The translations under genes and the position numbers were made by a program. DNA of 64,000 nt. Origin: Biscogniauxia marginata. Its lineage: Eukaryota; Ascomycota; Sordariomycetes; Xylariales; Xylariaceae. This document shows, one piece after another, positions 22,480 through 33,789 of this stretch; positions within the stretch are counted from its first letter, which is position 1; every line of letters starts with the position of its first letter. Where the stretch lies: the NCBI GenBank assembly GCA_022695795.1, contig MU404064.1:62001-126000 (forward strand). The letters run 5' to 3'. The notes under the pieces were generated by a model. That model was not told the DNA's origin. It ran no database searches and saw only the letters and a list, made by a program, of their open reading frames with translations.

Positions 22480-24870
22480 ATGGCGTCTCCCAAAGTTCCC
22501 TACTGTGACCAGGACCCCCAGGAGATTGCTGAGCTCGTCCAAAGTTTGAGTAAAGGAAAGGGGAAATCCAGTAAACCCCTCAAGGCCAAGAAGACTACTT
22601 TCAAAGTCCATGGGTCTTCAGACGGCATCACCATCGATTCTTGGCGTTTACACGATTGGGACTACAAACGACCAGACCTGCCTACCTATGCACGAGGACT
22701 CTTCACCACCAAGAATCGCCGGGACGAACACGAGATCGCCGTCAGAGGCTACGACAAGTTCTTCAACGTCGGAGAGGTTTCCGATACGAAGTGGGACAAC
22801 ATCAAGAAGAAGACCCAAGGACCATACGAGCTAACACTAAAAGAGAACGGCTGCATCATCTTCATTAGTGGCCTAGAAGATGAGACCTTGCTAGTATGCA
22901 GTAAGCATTCCACTGGGGATAGGAGCGATGTCGACGTCAGCCATGCCAGCGCTGGCGAGAGATGGATCGATAAGCAGCTCGCCACCATCGGCAAGACACG
23001 AGAAGAGTTCGCTCGCGAGCTAAGGCGGAGGAACGTCACCGCCGTTGCCGAACTGTGCGACGACGAGTTCGAGGAGCACATCCTAGCCTACGGTCCGGAA
23101 AAGGCCGGCCTCTACCTCCACGGCATCAACATCAACATCCCACAGTTTATGACATACCCCGGCAACTTAGTCCAACAGTTCGCAGATGAGTGGGGCTTCC
23201 GTAAGGTTGGACTACAGATGTTTGATGACATTGATACTGTTAAGTCCTTTTTAGACGGTGTTGCCGAATCAGGAGCACACGAGGGCCGAGATGTCGAGGG
23301 CTTCGTCGTGCGCTGCAAGATGTCTACCGACCCGGAACGGGCACAATACCACGACTGGTTCTTCAAGTACAAGTTTGACGAGCCTTATTTGATGTACCGT
23401 CAGTGGCGCGAATGCACTAAAGCAATGATCGCCGGAAAGCTTCCCAAGTTCAAGAAACATGTCAAGATCACCGAGGAATATCTTACGTACGCCCGCAAGA
23501 GGTTTGTCAGTGATCCTAATCTGGCCAAGCTCTACAACCAAAACCACGGCATAATTGCGCTTCGCGATGAGTTCCTCGCGTTCAAAAACTTGAAGGGCTC
23601 AGATGCCGCCAATGTCGATAACGAGTTTGGCGAGGACACTTCAGCTGTATCTAAAGACATTGTTCTCGTCCCTATTGCCACGATTGGATGTGGTAAGACG
23701 ACCGTTGGCATGGCTTTGACGCACCTTTTCGGTTGGGGAATAATTCAAAACGACAACATCACAGGCAAGGGACGTCCAGCACAGATGGTGAAGGGTGTCA
23801 TGTCGCTTCTTCAGAAACACCCAGTTGTCATTGCGGACCGAAATAACTCGGAACGTCGCGAGAGAGAACAGATCATAAAAGATGTCATGATGCAGCACAA
23901 ATATGCCAGATTAGTTGCTTTGAATTTTGCCCATGGGGATATTGATGAAATCCGGCGAGTAACGCGAGAACGAGTCCTGAGACGTGGCGACAATCACCAG
24001 ACTATTCAAGCCGCCACAGATGAAAAGAAGGTCATTGGTATCATGGATAATTTTATTGACAGGTTCCAGCCTTGTGACCCGGAGAACAAGCCAGATAATG
24101 ACTTCGATCTTGTCATTGACCTCGATCCTACCCAGGACAGCCGTGCCAACGTGGAGACGGTAGTTAAGGAACTGCACCGAAAGTACCCGGCATTAATCAC
24201 GAATATCCCTAGTGCCGAAGATATGGATGAAGCTGTCAAGGCCGCCATTGAGGAGTACAAACCCGATATAAGACACACCATCCCGGACCGCAGCGGGGGA
24301 AAGAACAAACAACTGAAGAACCAGCAGCCCCAAGCCCCTCCAAAGAAAAAAGCCCTCGAATATATGTCTATTTCGGTCCCGGCTAAAGAGGTTCGCGTAG
24401 CCCTTGAGACCGCCTTCAAAGGGGTCGATTCCGAGACCCAACAATTCTACAAGCAGTTGCAACAGACACGCCGCATTCAGGCCCTCTTTCACGTAACCCT
24501 CATGCATCGTGCAGCAGCTAAGGACCACCCAGAGCTATGGCAGCGCTACACAAGCCTCGAAGCTGAGAACCAGACGCCGGACGGCCAACTCGGTACATGT
24601 GATGTAATGCTCGAGCGGATAGTCTTCGATGGCCGCATCATGGCCATTGTAGTACGCCTTGTAGATGAGGAGCAAAAGTGGCAATGTACCAACAAGGTCG
24701 CGCACATTACGGTGGGCACCCGAGACGACGGCGTGAAGCCTAAGGAGAGCAATGACTTACTCGCGCGATGGCTCGAGACTGGTAGTGGAGGCGACACGGG
24801 CATTGGCGAGCGTGTTTTTGAGGGAAGACCCACCGTCAAAGGCATTGTGCGCGGCGTATTATCGAGATAG
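22480..24870 (+). CDS. TRL1: tRNA ligase (ligase, kinase and cyclic phosphodiesterase)
   Basis: Intronless, 796 residues from the ATG at 22480 (MASPKVPYC). Fungal tRNA ligase joins the exon halves of intron-containing tRNAs and also ligates the HAC1-type unfolded-protein-response mRNA. All three catalytic modules are visible. The N-terminal adenylyltransferase has nucleophile Lys121 in KENG, followed by a conserved GFVVRCK strand. The central polynucleotide kinase has a P-loop GCGKT at 403-407. The C-terminal 2H phosphodiesterase has paired His-x-Thr motifs, HVT at 671-673 and HIT at 742-744. Upstream of the ATG the same frame stays open for 69 codons, Arg/Ser-rich and nearly free of acidic residues, starting after a stop at 22261; it has no AUG, so I exclude it. 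Confidence 0.96.
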   Translation: MASPKVPYCDQDPQEIAELVQSLSKGKGKSSKPLKAKKTTFKVHGSSDGITIDSWRLHDWDYKRPDLPTYARGLFTTKNRRDEHEIAVRGYDKFFNVGEVSDTKWDNIKKKTQGPYELTLKENGCIIFISGLEDETLLVCSKHSTGDRSDVDVSHASAGERWIDKQLATIGKTREEFARELRRRNVTAVAELCDDEFEEHILAYGPEKAGLYLHGININIPQFMTYPGNLVQQFADEWGFRKVGLQMFDDIDTVKSFLDGVAESGAHEGRDVEGFVVRCKMSTDPERAQYHDWFFKYKFDEPYLMYRQWRECTKAMIAGKLPKFKKHVKITEEYLTYARKRFVSDPNLAKLYNQNHGIIALRDEFLAFKNLKGSDAANVDNEFGEDTSAVSKDIVLVPIATIGCGKTTVGMALTHLFGWGIIQNDNITGKGRPAQMVKGVMSLLQKHPVVIADRNNSERREREQIIKDVMMQHKYARLVALNFAHGDIDEIRRVTRERVLRRGDNHQTIQAATDEKKVIGIMDNFIDRFQPCDPENKPDNDFDLVIDLDPTQDSRANVETVVKELHRKYPALITNIPSAEDMDEAVKAAIEEYKPDIRHTIPDRSGGKNKQLKNQQPQAPPKKKALEYMSISVPAKEVRVALETAFKGVDSETQQFYKQLQQTRRIQALFHVTLMHRAAAKDHPELWQRYTSLEAENQTPDGQLGTCDVMLERIVFDGRIMAIVVRLVDEEQKWQCTNKVAHITVGTRDDGVKPKESNDLLARWLETGSGGDTGIGERVFEGRPTVKGIVRGVLSR

Positions 24871-25513
24871 AATTCGGGAAGGCCACCGCCTAGGCGCCAG
24901 TTCAAGCGAAAGGGAAGGCAAAGACATAAGGCTTAAGAGCAAGAGGACCAAGGCATATTAACTAGTAGCCACATGAGTGGTCTACAACCGGCAGGTTGCA
25001 GGGTAGAGGCTTTATTCGTGTATGACTGGTTGCTCAGGAGCTCAGCCTTGATTTTACACCGCTTAGGAATATTAATATCAAGAGCCTAGCCGCTTAAGTT
25101 CAATATAATTAAAGCACGCCTCTCCAAGCTTGTCTTATCTGAGACGTGATGACTTATATACAGATTTCGGTGAATATAGAAGAGTCTTATGGTAGGTAAA
25201 GTCTCTAGTTGCTAAGAGGCAGGAAGCCCTACCTATATGCGCTCCAGAATATTATTAGGGTGTTAAACTAGGTGCCTAGTAAATATGATATATGAAGTGA
25301 TGAAGCCGTGGTTCCTAACCAGCTGCTGACAAATTCAAACCAAGGTATTCTCATATCCATTGTGCCTGTATGTAGTATAATAACAATCGAAAGCCATTGT
25401 TCTTTTTAGTTTCACCATGATCTCGAAAAAGCTTATATGAGGCTTTGCTGATATCATTGAATTCTTGTATCCGATTTCCTCTATCATGAGATTCTTGTTT
25501 AAGACCACAAAAT
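24871..25513. other. Convergent spacer TRL1 / TRP4
   Basis: 643 bp of mostly AT-rich sequence with the 3' ends of both genes. Nothing else recognised. Confidence 0.6.
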
Positions 25514-26861
25514 TCAAGCATTCAATTGATTTGTAACTTCTGCAAAGGCAGACCATTGCTTCCAGGCTTCTCCGCTCTTGATAGCCCATCTCGCCCTCCT
25601 CACGCCCTCTTTCCAGCGGCCGTCGCCCGGTCCCCTTTCTGTGATCACGTTTCCGTCGTCGCCTGGGCCCATGTTACTCGCATCCGCCTCACATATGCCT
25701 GAGACAACAAACAGGGCGGCCGTATTTATGAGGACGAACTCCAATATGGGATCCTCGTCGGGCAATTCGCCCTGCAGGATCTTACGCAGGATCTCGGCGT
25801 TCTCATGAGGCTCCTTGCCCGGAGATACCGTCTCCAGCGGGTGCGTGCGCAACCCGAAATCAGCGGGCGTGAGGGTAAAGTGTTCGATCTCGACGACGCC
25901 GGCGGCCCTCTCGACGAGCTGCCAGCACAGCGTCGGCCCTGCACACGATATCTCGTCGAGCTGTTCCTTTCCGCAGACGACCAGGCCCTTCTTCGAGCCG
26001 GTTATCCGGAGGGCCTCGGCGAAGACGGGCCCCAGGTCGTCTCGCGCGACGCCGAGCATGCGAGCCTCGATAGCGTCGTCGAGGGGGTTACTCAGCGGCC
26101 CGAGAAGATTGAATATGGTCCGCCAGCCTAGTTCCTTGCGGACGGAGGCGATGTATTTCATGCCCGGGTGGAAGACGGGGGCAAACAAGAAGGCGTAGTT
26201 AGTCTCACCATAGACGGTGGAGATGGTCTCGGGTGTGATGCGGCCGAGCTGGGCGGGCTTGGGTTGCATGTTCATGAGGAGGTCGGCAGAGCCGGACCTG
26301 GACGTTGAGGCCCGGTTGCCGTGCTTGGCGAGGAGAAGCAGAGAGGATCCTAGAATGGAGGATGTAGTTGAGATGTTGAAGGTATGGTGCGAATCACCTC
26401 CCGTGCCGACAATGTCACACTACATTGAACAAATATAAGGGGTCAACAGTTCTGCATCTCGTCTTGTCTTCTCCTAAGTGAAGGCCGGCAAGAGAAAATA
26501 AATGGTAACTCACCAGCCCGCCGTGGTATCTACCCTCGGGCTTCCCGCGCTTGGAGATGGCAGACTTGATGCCCTCGATCTCGATCTGGGAAGCATGGCC
26601 GCGCATGGCCGCGGAAGCTTCAGCGAGAACATCAGCGCGGCAGTCCCAGCCGGTGAAGTGCAGCGCGGTCAGAAGGGAGCCGGCTTGCACGGGGCTCAAC
26701 TGATTGGTGAATATCAGAGCGATGGCATCCGAGATCTCCTTGGCCGTCACGTTCTGTTTGGCCGGGTCGGGCCACAGGCGTTGCAGCAGCGGACGAACAT
26801 CCACCAAGACGGGCTGGTCCTGCGTGGAAACCGATTTTGGCTGTTCTTGCGTGCCGGCCAT
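25514..26861 (-). CDS. TRP4: Anthranilate phosphoribosyltransferase
   Basis: Two exons (26861-26514, 26419-25514; intron 94 nt) give 417 residues. The enzyme transfers phosphoribosyl from PRPP to anthranilate, the second step of tryptophan synthesis. The N-terminal helical domain (LSPVQAGSLLTALHFTGWD) precedes the PRPP/Mg loop GTGGD, which comes directly after the splice junction (GGL-CDIVGTGGDSHHTFN). Then follow the KHGNRA anthranilate/PRPP motif and the FNLLGPLSNP segment typical of TrpD. The last third is acidic (PDEDPILEF) and ends in a helical region (WKQWSAFAEVTNQLNA). Length is slightly above the yeast enzyme's 380. The gene is divergent from the mitochondrial ribosomal protein gene, with 576 bp between the starts. 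No CPC1/GCN4-type site was confidently located. Confidence 0.96.
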
Positions 26862-27437
26862 GGTGACGATGATGAGGCAGATGATGAGAGGTAGAAGAAG
26901 AGATGCTCGCTAGTGAGCGCAAATATAAGACGAGACTACCGGCTGGCCCGAGATATTATTGATCAATTTGTATTGTACATATGAGATCTACGGTTATTTT
27001 AGTTGCAGTAATACAAGATATATTCATCCTGTTGTTAGCTGTACCTACGGTAGATAACCAGTCAAAGGTCTTCAATGTCATTGATAAAGCTTCCAGTGGG
27101 GTTTGCAGAGAACGATCTGCAAACTTTTACCCCGCCATAAGAAAGCTCCTAGGTCTTGCAGCTTCAGCTTAGGCCCCAGGGGTCCCTACCGAGGGGTTGC
27201 ACGAATTGGGGCGGTCAGAGACAGCAGATTCTTATACACGGGCATGTACATACCAAGGTACACAGACCGCCATCCAATCATTTCCATCCCCAGAATTAAA
27301 TCTTTCTCCATTCTATACGCACCTTACGCACCTTACGCACCTATCGAGAACAGCGCACCACTATCCCGACAACTACCTGAAATATTGTCTGGGAGCGAGG
27401 GAGAGCAGTCGAGAAGAGGGGGGCCTCAGTCTTCAAA
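26862..27437. promoter_or_regulatory. Divergent promoter region TRP4 / uL10m
   Basis: 576 bp between start codons. It contains three tandem 9-bp units (ACGCACCTT type) at about 27,317-27,342, about 100 bp before the uL10m start. Confidence 0.6.
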
Positions 27438-28454
27438 ATGCCACTACGACTCAATTCCTCGGCTCGGCGCAGCCTCGCTCGAGCACTGCAGAGAGCAACC
27501 GCCAATTCGCAGAAATCGTCGGCGGGCTTCCTGCTTCAGAACACAACGGGTGCCACGAGACAATATGCAACTGCTTCCTCTCCCATACCTCTTGGTTCCC
27601 TGAGGCTGCCAGATGATTATGTCCCGCCCACCCAACCGCCCAGTGCTCGGAGGCCGGACCAGAGAAAAGCCCAGCTTCTCCGGTCCTACACCTCTCTGCT
27701 CCGCTCCACGCCCTTGATCCTCTTCTTCCAGTACAACAACATTACCGCCGTAGAATGTGCCGCGATACGTCGGGAACTGCGCATCGCATTGGCCCAGATG
27801 CCCGCGCCCCCAGCCCTCCCGGACGACGGAGTGCCCCTAGATATCTCCTCGGGCATCGAATTGCAATTTCTACGGACACGGATATTCAACATGGCTTTCA
27901 AGGTCGTAGAGTATTTCGATGCCGGGGCACAGGCCGGCAAGTCCAATGCCTACTCGCACGATCTCTCCGCCACGGCCTACAAGACCGTCAAGGGTGCTGT
28001 CATTGACGAGACGACCACGTACGGACAGATTAGCCCCTTGCTCACCGGGCAGTTAGCTGCCGTGACGATACCAGCTGTGTCGCCGGCGCACCTGGAGACG
28101 GTGCTAAAGATACTCGCGCCTTCTCCACCGGAGTTCCCGCCCCCACCGCGGAAGAAGAACCCAGGATATTACGATCCGACGGCGCAGAGCGGACTGCAAA
28201 AGCTGATGTTGATAGGGGGAAGAATAGAAAGCAAGGTGTTCGATCATGAAGGCGTCAAGTGGGTTGGAGGCATCGAGGGCGGGCTGGACGGACTGAGATC
28301 ACAGCTCGTTGGCATGTTGCAGAGCGCGGGCTTGGGTCTCACAACGGCGCTGGAAGGTAACAGCAAAAACTTGTGGTTAGCGCTGGAGAGCAGGAGGACA
28401 CAGATGGAGGAGGAAGCCAATGGGGGCAAGAAGACAGAGGAGACGACTGCATAG
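27438..28454 (+). CDS. MRPL11: Mitochondrial large-subunit ribosomal protein uL10m (YmL11 type)
   Basis: Intronless, 338 residues. The first 45 or so residues are a typical mitochondrial presequence: Arg/Ser-rich with no acidic residue (RLNSSARRSLARALQRAT). The mature part carries the L10 fold: QLLRSYTSLLRSTPLILFFQYNNIT, ECAAIRRELR and a later SPLLTGQLAAVTIPA segment. A KNPGYYDP insertion and a LMLIGGRIESKVFD strand follow. The C-terminal GLGLTTALEG and LWLALESRR helix is the part that in L10 proteins leads to the bL12 stalk. It would sit at the base of the ribosomal stalk in the mitochondrial matrix. The start is the first ATG after an in-frame stop, and the presequence supports it. Confidence 0.9.
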   Translation: MPLRLNSSARRSLARALQRATANSQKSSAGFLLQNTTGATRQYATASSPIPLGSLRLPDDYVPPTQPPSARRPDQRKAQLLRSYTSLLRSTPLILFFQYNNITAVECAAIRRELRIALAQMPAPPALPDDGVPLDISSGIELQFLRTRIFNMAFKVVEYFDAGAQAGKSNAYSHDLSATAYKTVKGAVIDETTTYGQISPLLTGQLAAVTIPAVSPAHLETVLKILAPSPPEFPPPPRKKNPGYYDPTAQSGLQKLMLIGGRIESKVFDHEGVKWVGGIEGGLDGLRSQLVGMLQSAGLGLTTALEGNSKNLWLALESRRTQMEEEANGGKKTEETTA

Positions 28455-29160
28455 CGCGTGCTTTCGGTTTCTTGTGTATGATGCTATACGATGTGCAATA
28501 TATATATGTGTACAAATGCTGTAGTATGGTTTTGATGGTATAGAAGATCGCCCCTGATAACTCCCAAGGGTGATGCAAATAACGGGGCTTCTGGCTTACA
28601 CTTCACATCTAATTCTTCCGAGTCAACGCGCTCTCTCTTCTCTGCACCACATACCCAAGTTAAGTATGTAGTCCTCGAGGGGGCTCCCATTGAGCATCGA
28701 GTTTGGAACCGAATAACCGATCGATACCTCAGCAAATGATGTTGTCTGTGAAAGGTCACAAGGGTAAGCTAGGGAGCCGCCAAGTGGAATGGAATTCACT
28801 AATCAGCCATTGGAGACAGCCTGGAGGTAGCCGATAAGGGAAAATGTTGGACCCTGCATTTCGCTAAAAATATACCCGAGGCACAGTAGGTGCATAGGCT
28901 CCTAGGTAATAAGTCTTCTGATTATCACCTAATTGCATAAGATTCCCTTTTCACCATTCATGAATTGGGTACGTACCTACATATCTGCGTTACACACTTT
29001 TCTCAACGTCCCATCATCTTTCTCTTCTTCTTACATGTACCGCCCGTCTCTACCTTCCAGCGTAGGTGACCGCACCGTCACGATCTGCCGATAGGTCCGG
29101 TGTCATCGGTTGGTTCTTTCAGATCAGACCTACCTCACCTCACCTCACCCGTTTCGAACG
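28455..29160. other. Intergenic uL10m / UPF0132 gene
   Basis: 706 bp between tandem genes. Just before the second gene is a short CCTCACCTCACCTCACC repeat (about 29,132-29,150), perhaps part of its 5' leader. No gene seen. Confidence 0.55.
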
Positions 29161-30158
29161 ATGGACTTCGCACCCTACCAGTCCTCCCCACCAGAGAACA
29201 ACCGACCCTTCTCACCACCCAGCGCGGCCGTCTCGCCGCGCGCATCTCTAGATTACGCGCGACGGGCCTTCTCCCCCGCCCAACGGGGCGCCGCCGTCGC
29301 GTCCCCGCCGCCGCTCCAGCACCCCCAGCCCCAGCGCTCGTGGCAGCAGCAGTCCGCCGTCCTACCAGGCGGTGCCGGATACGGGTACGGATATGGAAAC
29401 ACCTCTGAGCCCACGTACGGAGACGGCAATGGGGTCGGGATCGGGATCGGGATCGGGGTCGGGGTCGGGAACGAATCCGGATACGGGTACGGGGCCAGGA
29501 GTAGGGATGGCGTGAGCGAGTTCGACACGAGCCTCGGCGTGCGACTGGATTATGAGGCCGCACTGGCATACCTCGGGTTGCCGCCGCTGGGAGCCATCAT
29601 ACTGCTGATTCTAGAGAGGCAGAGCGATTATGTGAGGTGAGTTGGTTTAATCAATATTGGTGTGCCTTCTATACAGCTGCTCCTCTCCTTGATGTTGGGC
29701 TCTGTTGCTGGTGTGGGTGTCTCGGATCGTTGAGATGGGGTGATTCTATGCCGAAAAATCGTTCGCTTCTTCGAACTTTGTTGCTTTCATGGGTTATCAT
29801 TGAGACGTATTACTTGGCTTTCGAGGATGGAGCGCTGACACATCAATTTTATCCCTTGCGCCTCTCAGATTCCACGCCTGGCAGTCGAGTCTACTTTTCA
29901 CCGTCATATTCATCATCCATATACTCTTCTCGTGGTCGACCTTTCTAAGTTGGGTATTCGTCATCGCGGATCTGTTCCTGATGGGCTGGCTGGCTCTACG
30001 GGCTTATAGAGACGCTGACACCCTTGATAGGTAAGCATGCTCTCTTACCTTTTTATCGAATACACCAGTATGGGTAGGCGTATCCCTTACTAACCTTGCG
30101 CAGATTTGAGGTGCCGGTTTTTGGACAAATAGCTAGTCGAATACTAGACGATGAGTAG
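29161..30158 (+). CDS. UPF0132/DUF4870 small membrane protein with low-complexity N-terminus
   Basis: Three exons (29161-29636, 29869-30030, 30104-30158) give 230 residues. The N-terminal 120 residues are disordered: Pro/Ser/Gln-rich, then a Gly-Tyr and Gly-Ile/Gly-Val repeat coded by a GGGATC/GGGGTC hexanucleotide tract at about 29,433-29,470. The C-terminal 110 residues are the conserved UPF0132 part: ALAYLGLPPLGAIILLILER as helix 1, SDYVRFHAWQSSLLF (the family hallmark, formed across intron 1), two further hydrophobic helices around SWSTFLSWVFVIADLF, then RAYRDADTLDRFEVPVFG and a DDE terminus. Three membrane segments are predicted by eye. Role unknown; homologues occur across fungi. Intron 1 is 232 nt, longer than most here. 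The ATG is the first in frame. Confidence 0.9.
29433..29470 (+). repeat. Coding hexanucleotide repeat GGGATC/GGGGTC
   Basis: About six tandem hexamers inside exon 1 of the UPF0132 gene, translating to alternating Gly-Ile then Gly-Val. Length changes here would be in frame (two residues per unit). Confidence 0.85.
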
Positions 30159-33100
30159 GGCTATGGAAGCTCTACCTAAACTTGCGAAGACAGGAAGGGC
30201 ATGAGAGGGGTCTTGGGCAAGTATTTCTTGTGTTTTCCTGTATTATCGTCTATGTATGCTGCTGCTACCTACCTTGGTGTCATATACCCCGTTTTCATCG
30301 AAGCCCGGTGCCGGCTTAATAAATAGCAAAAATGAGATCAAGCTGTTAAATACAGACATTCAGAACAGACATTCAGACTAATTAATTATGGGATGTTCGT
30401 CTCCCTCGCAAGACGGCGGGCGAGACATTCTGTGTATATCTCTGCGCATAACTCAAACGATACATTGTAGCTTGATCGAGAGCGAAGCCGTAATCTCTCG
30501 CGTACTCCTAAGACACCACTTACATCACTAAGTCGGTGTGATTAAAGGGCCGCCAGTAGCCAGTTTGGCATGGGTATCTTGATTATTTCCCGGTACTGTA
30601 GGGATGTTATTAATAGGGGGTTTGCTCTATATTGAGGCTCATATCTAATGCCTGACATTATTTATTGTGATTGGGTTGAATATGCAGTCTAAATTAGCGC
30701 GGAGTATGTCAGTAGATATTAGATTCAAAGCTATTCTCATATCCTATAGTTAAATAATGTCTGGGGGCCTATATATGGCCCGTTCTGAATACATAAGATA
30801 GGAAAAATGTAGAGCAAACCACGGACTCTTTTGGCTGCGACTGGTCGATATCATTATTGGGGGAGGGTTGAAGCTGACGGACTTGGCTACCTTAAAACCT
30901 TTACCTGAGTTGAGTTCGTTCGACTAAACAGGGGAGGGGGGATGAAAGTCCAGCTTGAACCCTAATTCGGCCGTTCAAGTTCTTCGCGTCTTCGGATTGG
31001 CTATAAAAGTGTTTATACTGATTCTATTGGTTTAGAAGTTATTTAAAACTAACCTATAGTCATGTGGTAATAGGGCGTAAAGCGTGATTGGGGGAGAGGG
31101 AGGCGGTGGTTTAGGGGTAGCCCGCCGCAAGCGAAAAGGGGGTTCCCAGGGGTCTCCCCCCGGGACTTTATCAATTCTATAAATTCCGAATAAAATGGTA
31201 AATATACTAGCGTTACAATGAGTATATTTTCAGAAACAAGGTGAAAATACTAGTACTGCGATGAGTATAAAAGGTAACATCACCTTAATTTGAGCGAAGC
31301 GAGGTTTGGGGGGCTGGGGGCTAGCCCCAGGAGTAGGAGGTGGGCTATCTATGAGTCTGAAGGGTGTGCACGCTGACGTTCAATTTATTTAAATTATAGG
31401 AAAGATTTACTTCCCATCCTATAATTCAAGCACGCCCCAGGTTTACTAGCATCTCAATTTTGTTGAACGAAGAGCCAGGCCATTAGTATCGGCTATAATT
31501 AGGATATAGTTAAGGAGTGGGTGGCAAAGTTGACATGTGTAGCCCAAGGGAAGAACTCAACAGCCTCTCTTTTCCCTGTAATACCCCAGAAGTCGACGTT
31601 GCCTCCCTAGTTGTTACTGTAATCTAGTAAAGGCTCTTATAGGCTTTTACCCACCGGGTTCGCGCTTTTCAGCCGTATTCAGACTATATGGCCATGTCTG
31701 TGTGTGTATTATATCTATTAGGGATTTTTATAGCCTTGCGGTGGCTATATATCAAGGATCCCATCTAATTACAGTTCAAAGCCCGATTTGGGCATCCGGC
31801 TCCTTCGTGGCTTAGCTGGCCGCATACAAACTGCAGTGGCTAGGCTGCTAATACCTACAGTATGAAGCTATTAACTGGATCAACGAGGTCACTATACTTT
31901 CCTATCTCCTAGTCGAGTTTCGCTCTTTTAAGCTCCAGCTTGGTCAGTCCGTGCCGATGATGGACTTCCGTGACTCTACACTCGGCCCTATGCCATCCAC
32001 CTACGAGCACCTGGTACCTACTTGCTCCTGGTCATTTTCACCGAGTCTCTGAACTTACTTTTCGTTCCCTTGGACTAGAAATTCTCTCTCTGTGATCCTT
32101 CTTCCTTGTTTCGTGAACTTGTCTAGGGACTTGTATAGGTAGATCTGACTGCTGGATTTTGATGCCTCTAATTACGTACCCAATTTGATGGTCTTCCGGG
32201 AATATTTCTCTGGGAGGCCTGAAATCTCTTACCACAAATCCGCGATTTGACTATCCGTACCATAGAGGAGAACCTGGGTTTCAGCCATTTTCTGTTAGAA
32301 GCCTCGCAACCATAACCTGCTACCGCGGCCAGAAACGATGAGTACAAGGGTATTTGGGAGGCAAAGCGGCCATTTGGGTATAAGACAACCATCTATCCGT
32401 ATATATCTAGTATTGCCTCTTTGTACAACAACAACCTTACCACCCACCCAGGAATGGGGCACGAATCGCTATAGTTTTTCTCCTCAGAACTATCCTTACC
32501 CTCCTGCGTACACATGAAGGTGGCTAAGGTTAGCCTCCCGCGTGTTTCAGTGAAGTATGTCAGTTTCGACCCAGTCCATTTCTAGCATGGGCTTTGTTTT
32601 GTTCGTACTAGACTTTCGAAGATTCTCCAATGCCTATTTGATCATTTGTTTAAGCACTAGGAATTTTGGGAGCGTTCGTCCATTGTTGGCCTGATAAATG
32701 ATTGTTACAACTCAGTCTAAGTAAAAAACACCACCACTAGGCACAGGTACAATCAAAAATTAGTAGGTAGTAGTACTTACGATAACCGTATTAGATGTGA
32801 AAAGCAGCCTGCCAATAGAAGAACTCGAACGAAAACCGCGGTGGGGGTTGTCAAAGCCTTAGGAATAAATTAAACGAAATAATTTATGATCCTAGACTTT
32901 ATCGATCTTTCTGTGGAGATATTCAGGTTTGTTTATGTTTTTGTTACTCGTGAACGGGACCATGGTTCGGTGCCTATTAAGCCTGTTGGTCGTAGAAGCT
33001 GTAGGACTTCGAATCCAAGGTTTGCCCTCGAACCGAATGCTACGGAATAGTGCCATGATATTGTGTTTAAGCATGAGCTGGTTGGTAAAAAAAATCTTTT

Positions 33101-33789
33101 TGGATATGATGACCTGACGCTTGATCAGTTAGTTGTAAGCGGGAGCTCAGGGAAATGTTTATATGATGCTGATTTGGAAAGAGGGAAGGCTTCAAAGAGC
33201 TTAGGATAGAGCATTCGATATGAAAAATGAGTAAAAAATTACATTGCACTAATGGGCCATTCATTATTTATGGTATTGATTTTAAGAAACAAGCACGCGT
33301 CTATGTAAGTATGTACATCTAAAAGATGGTCTTATAAGCAAGCATATACCTATATTACCACATAAAACGCGGAAGAGTTCAAGGCTTGATGCTTGAAATA
33401 CGTGAGAGATAACCCGGACAGAGATAGTAGCAAAAACTAGCATAGATTTCTCAAACACACAATAGGGTATCAGATAAGCGTTGTTGGTATATTAATGGAA
33501 TATTCTAGCGGCTACCTAAGGTCTCGGTTCCCTTGTGAGATCCCGAAAGTTGGAGGAAAACATTTACCTAATATGTGGTGAATAGAGTTGGGATATGTAT
33601 CCATTTAATCGAAATATAAATCTGTAAAGTAAATGAAACTCTGCTTTGTTATCCGCCGCAGTCGGGAAAAAAAGGCATCAGCTCTCTGAAACATGGGTAT
33701 CACAATATTAACGTCGTCCTCCAATATATTAAGCATTTTTGCATTGAATGATGCGTTATGCCTCGTCCACTCCCGATTTGATTGATACA
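30159..33789. other. Gene-poor AT-rich block with a GC-rich relic
   Basis: About 3.6 kb with no supportable gene. Most is AT-rich and stop-rich. At about 31,085-31,350 lies a G/C-rich island with hairpins and paired direct repeats (separate entry). Short frames at 32,038-32,392 (-) and 32,929-33,117 (+) have no motif. Confidence 0.55.
31085..31350. repeat. Possible transposon relic: GC-rich ends around short repeats
   Basis: Two G/C-rich segments, both containing an AGCGAA motif (CGCAAGCGAAAAGGGGG near 31,126; GAGCGAAGCGAGG near 31,293), flank an AT-rich core. Each segment has a strong hairpin: the second is CTGGGG-GCTAG-CCCCAG at about 31,313-31,330. The core holds two imperfect direct repeats of about 30 bp (about 31,198-31,231 and 31,244-31,274), each containing ATACTAG and ATGAGTATA. 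No coding remnant is visible. Confidence 0.35.
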
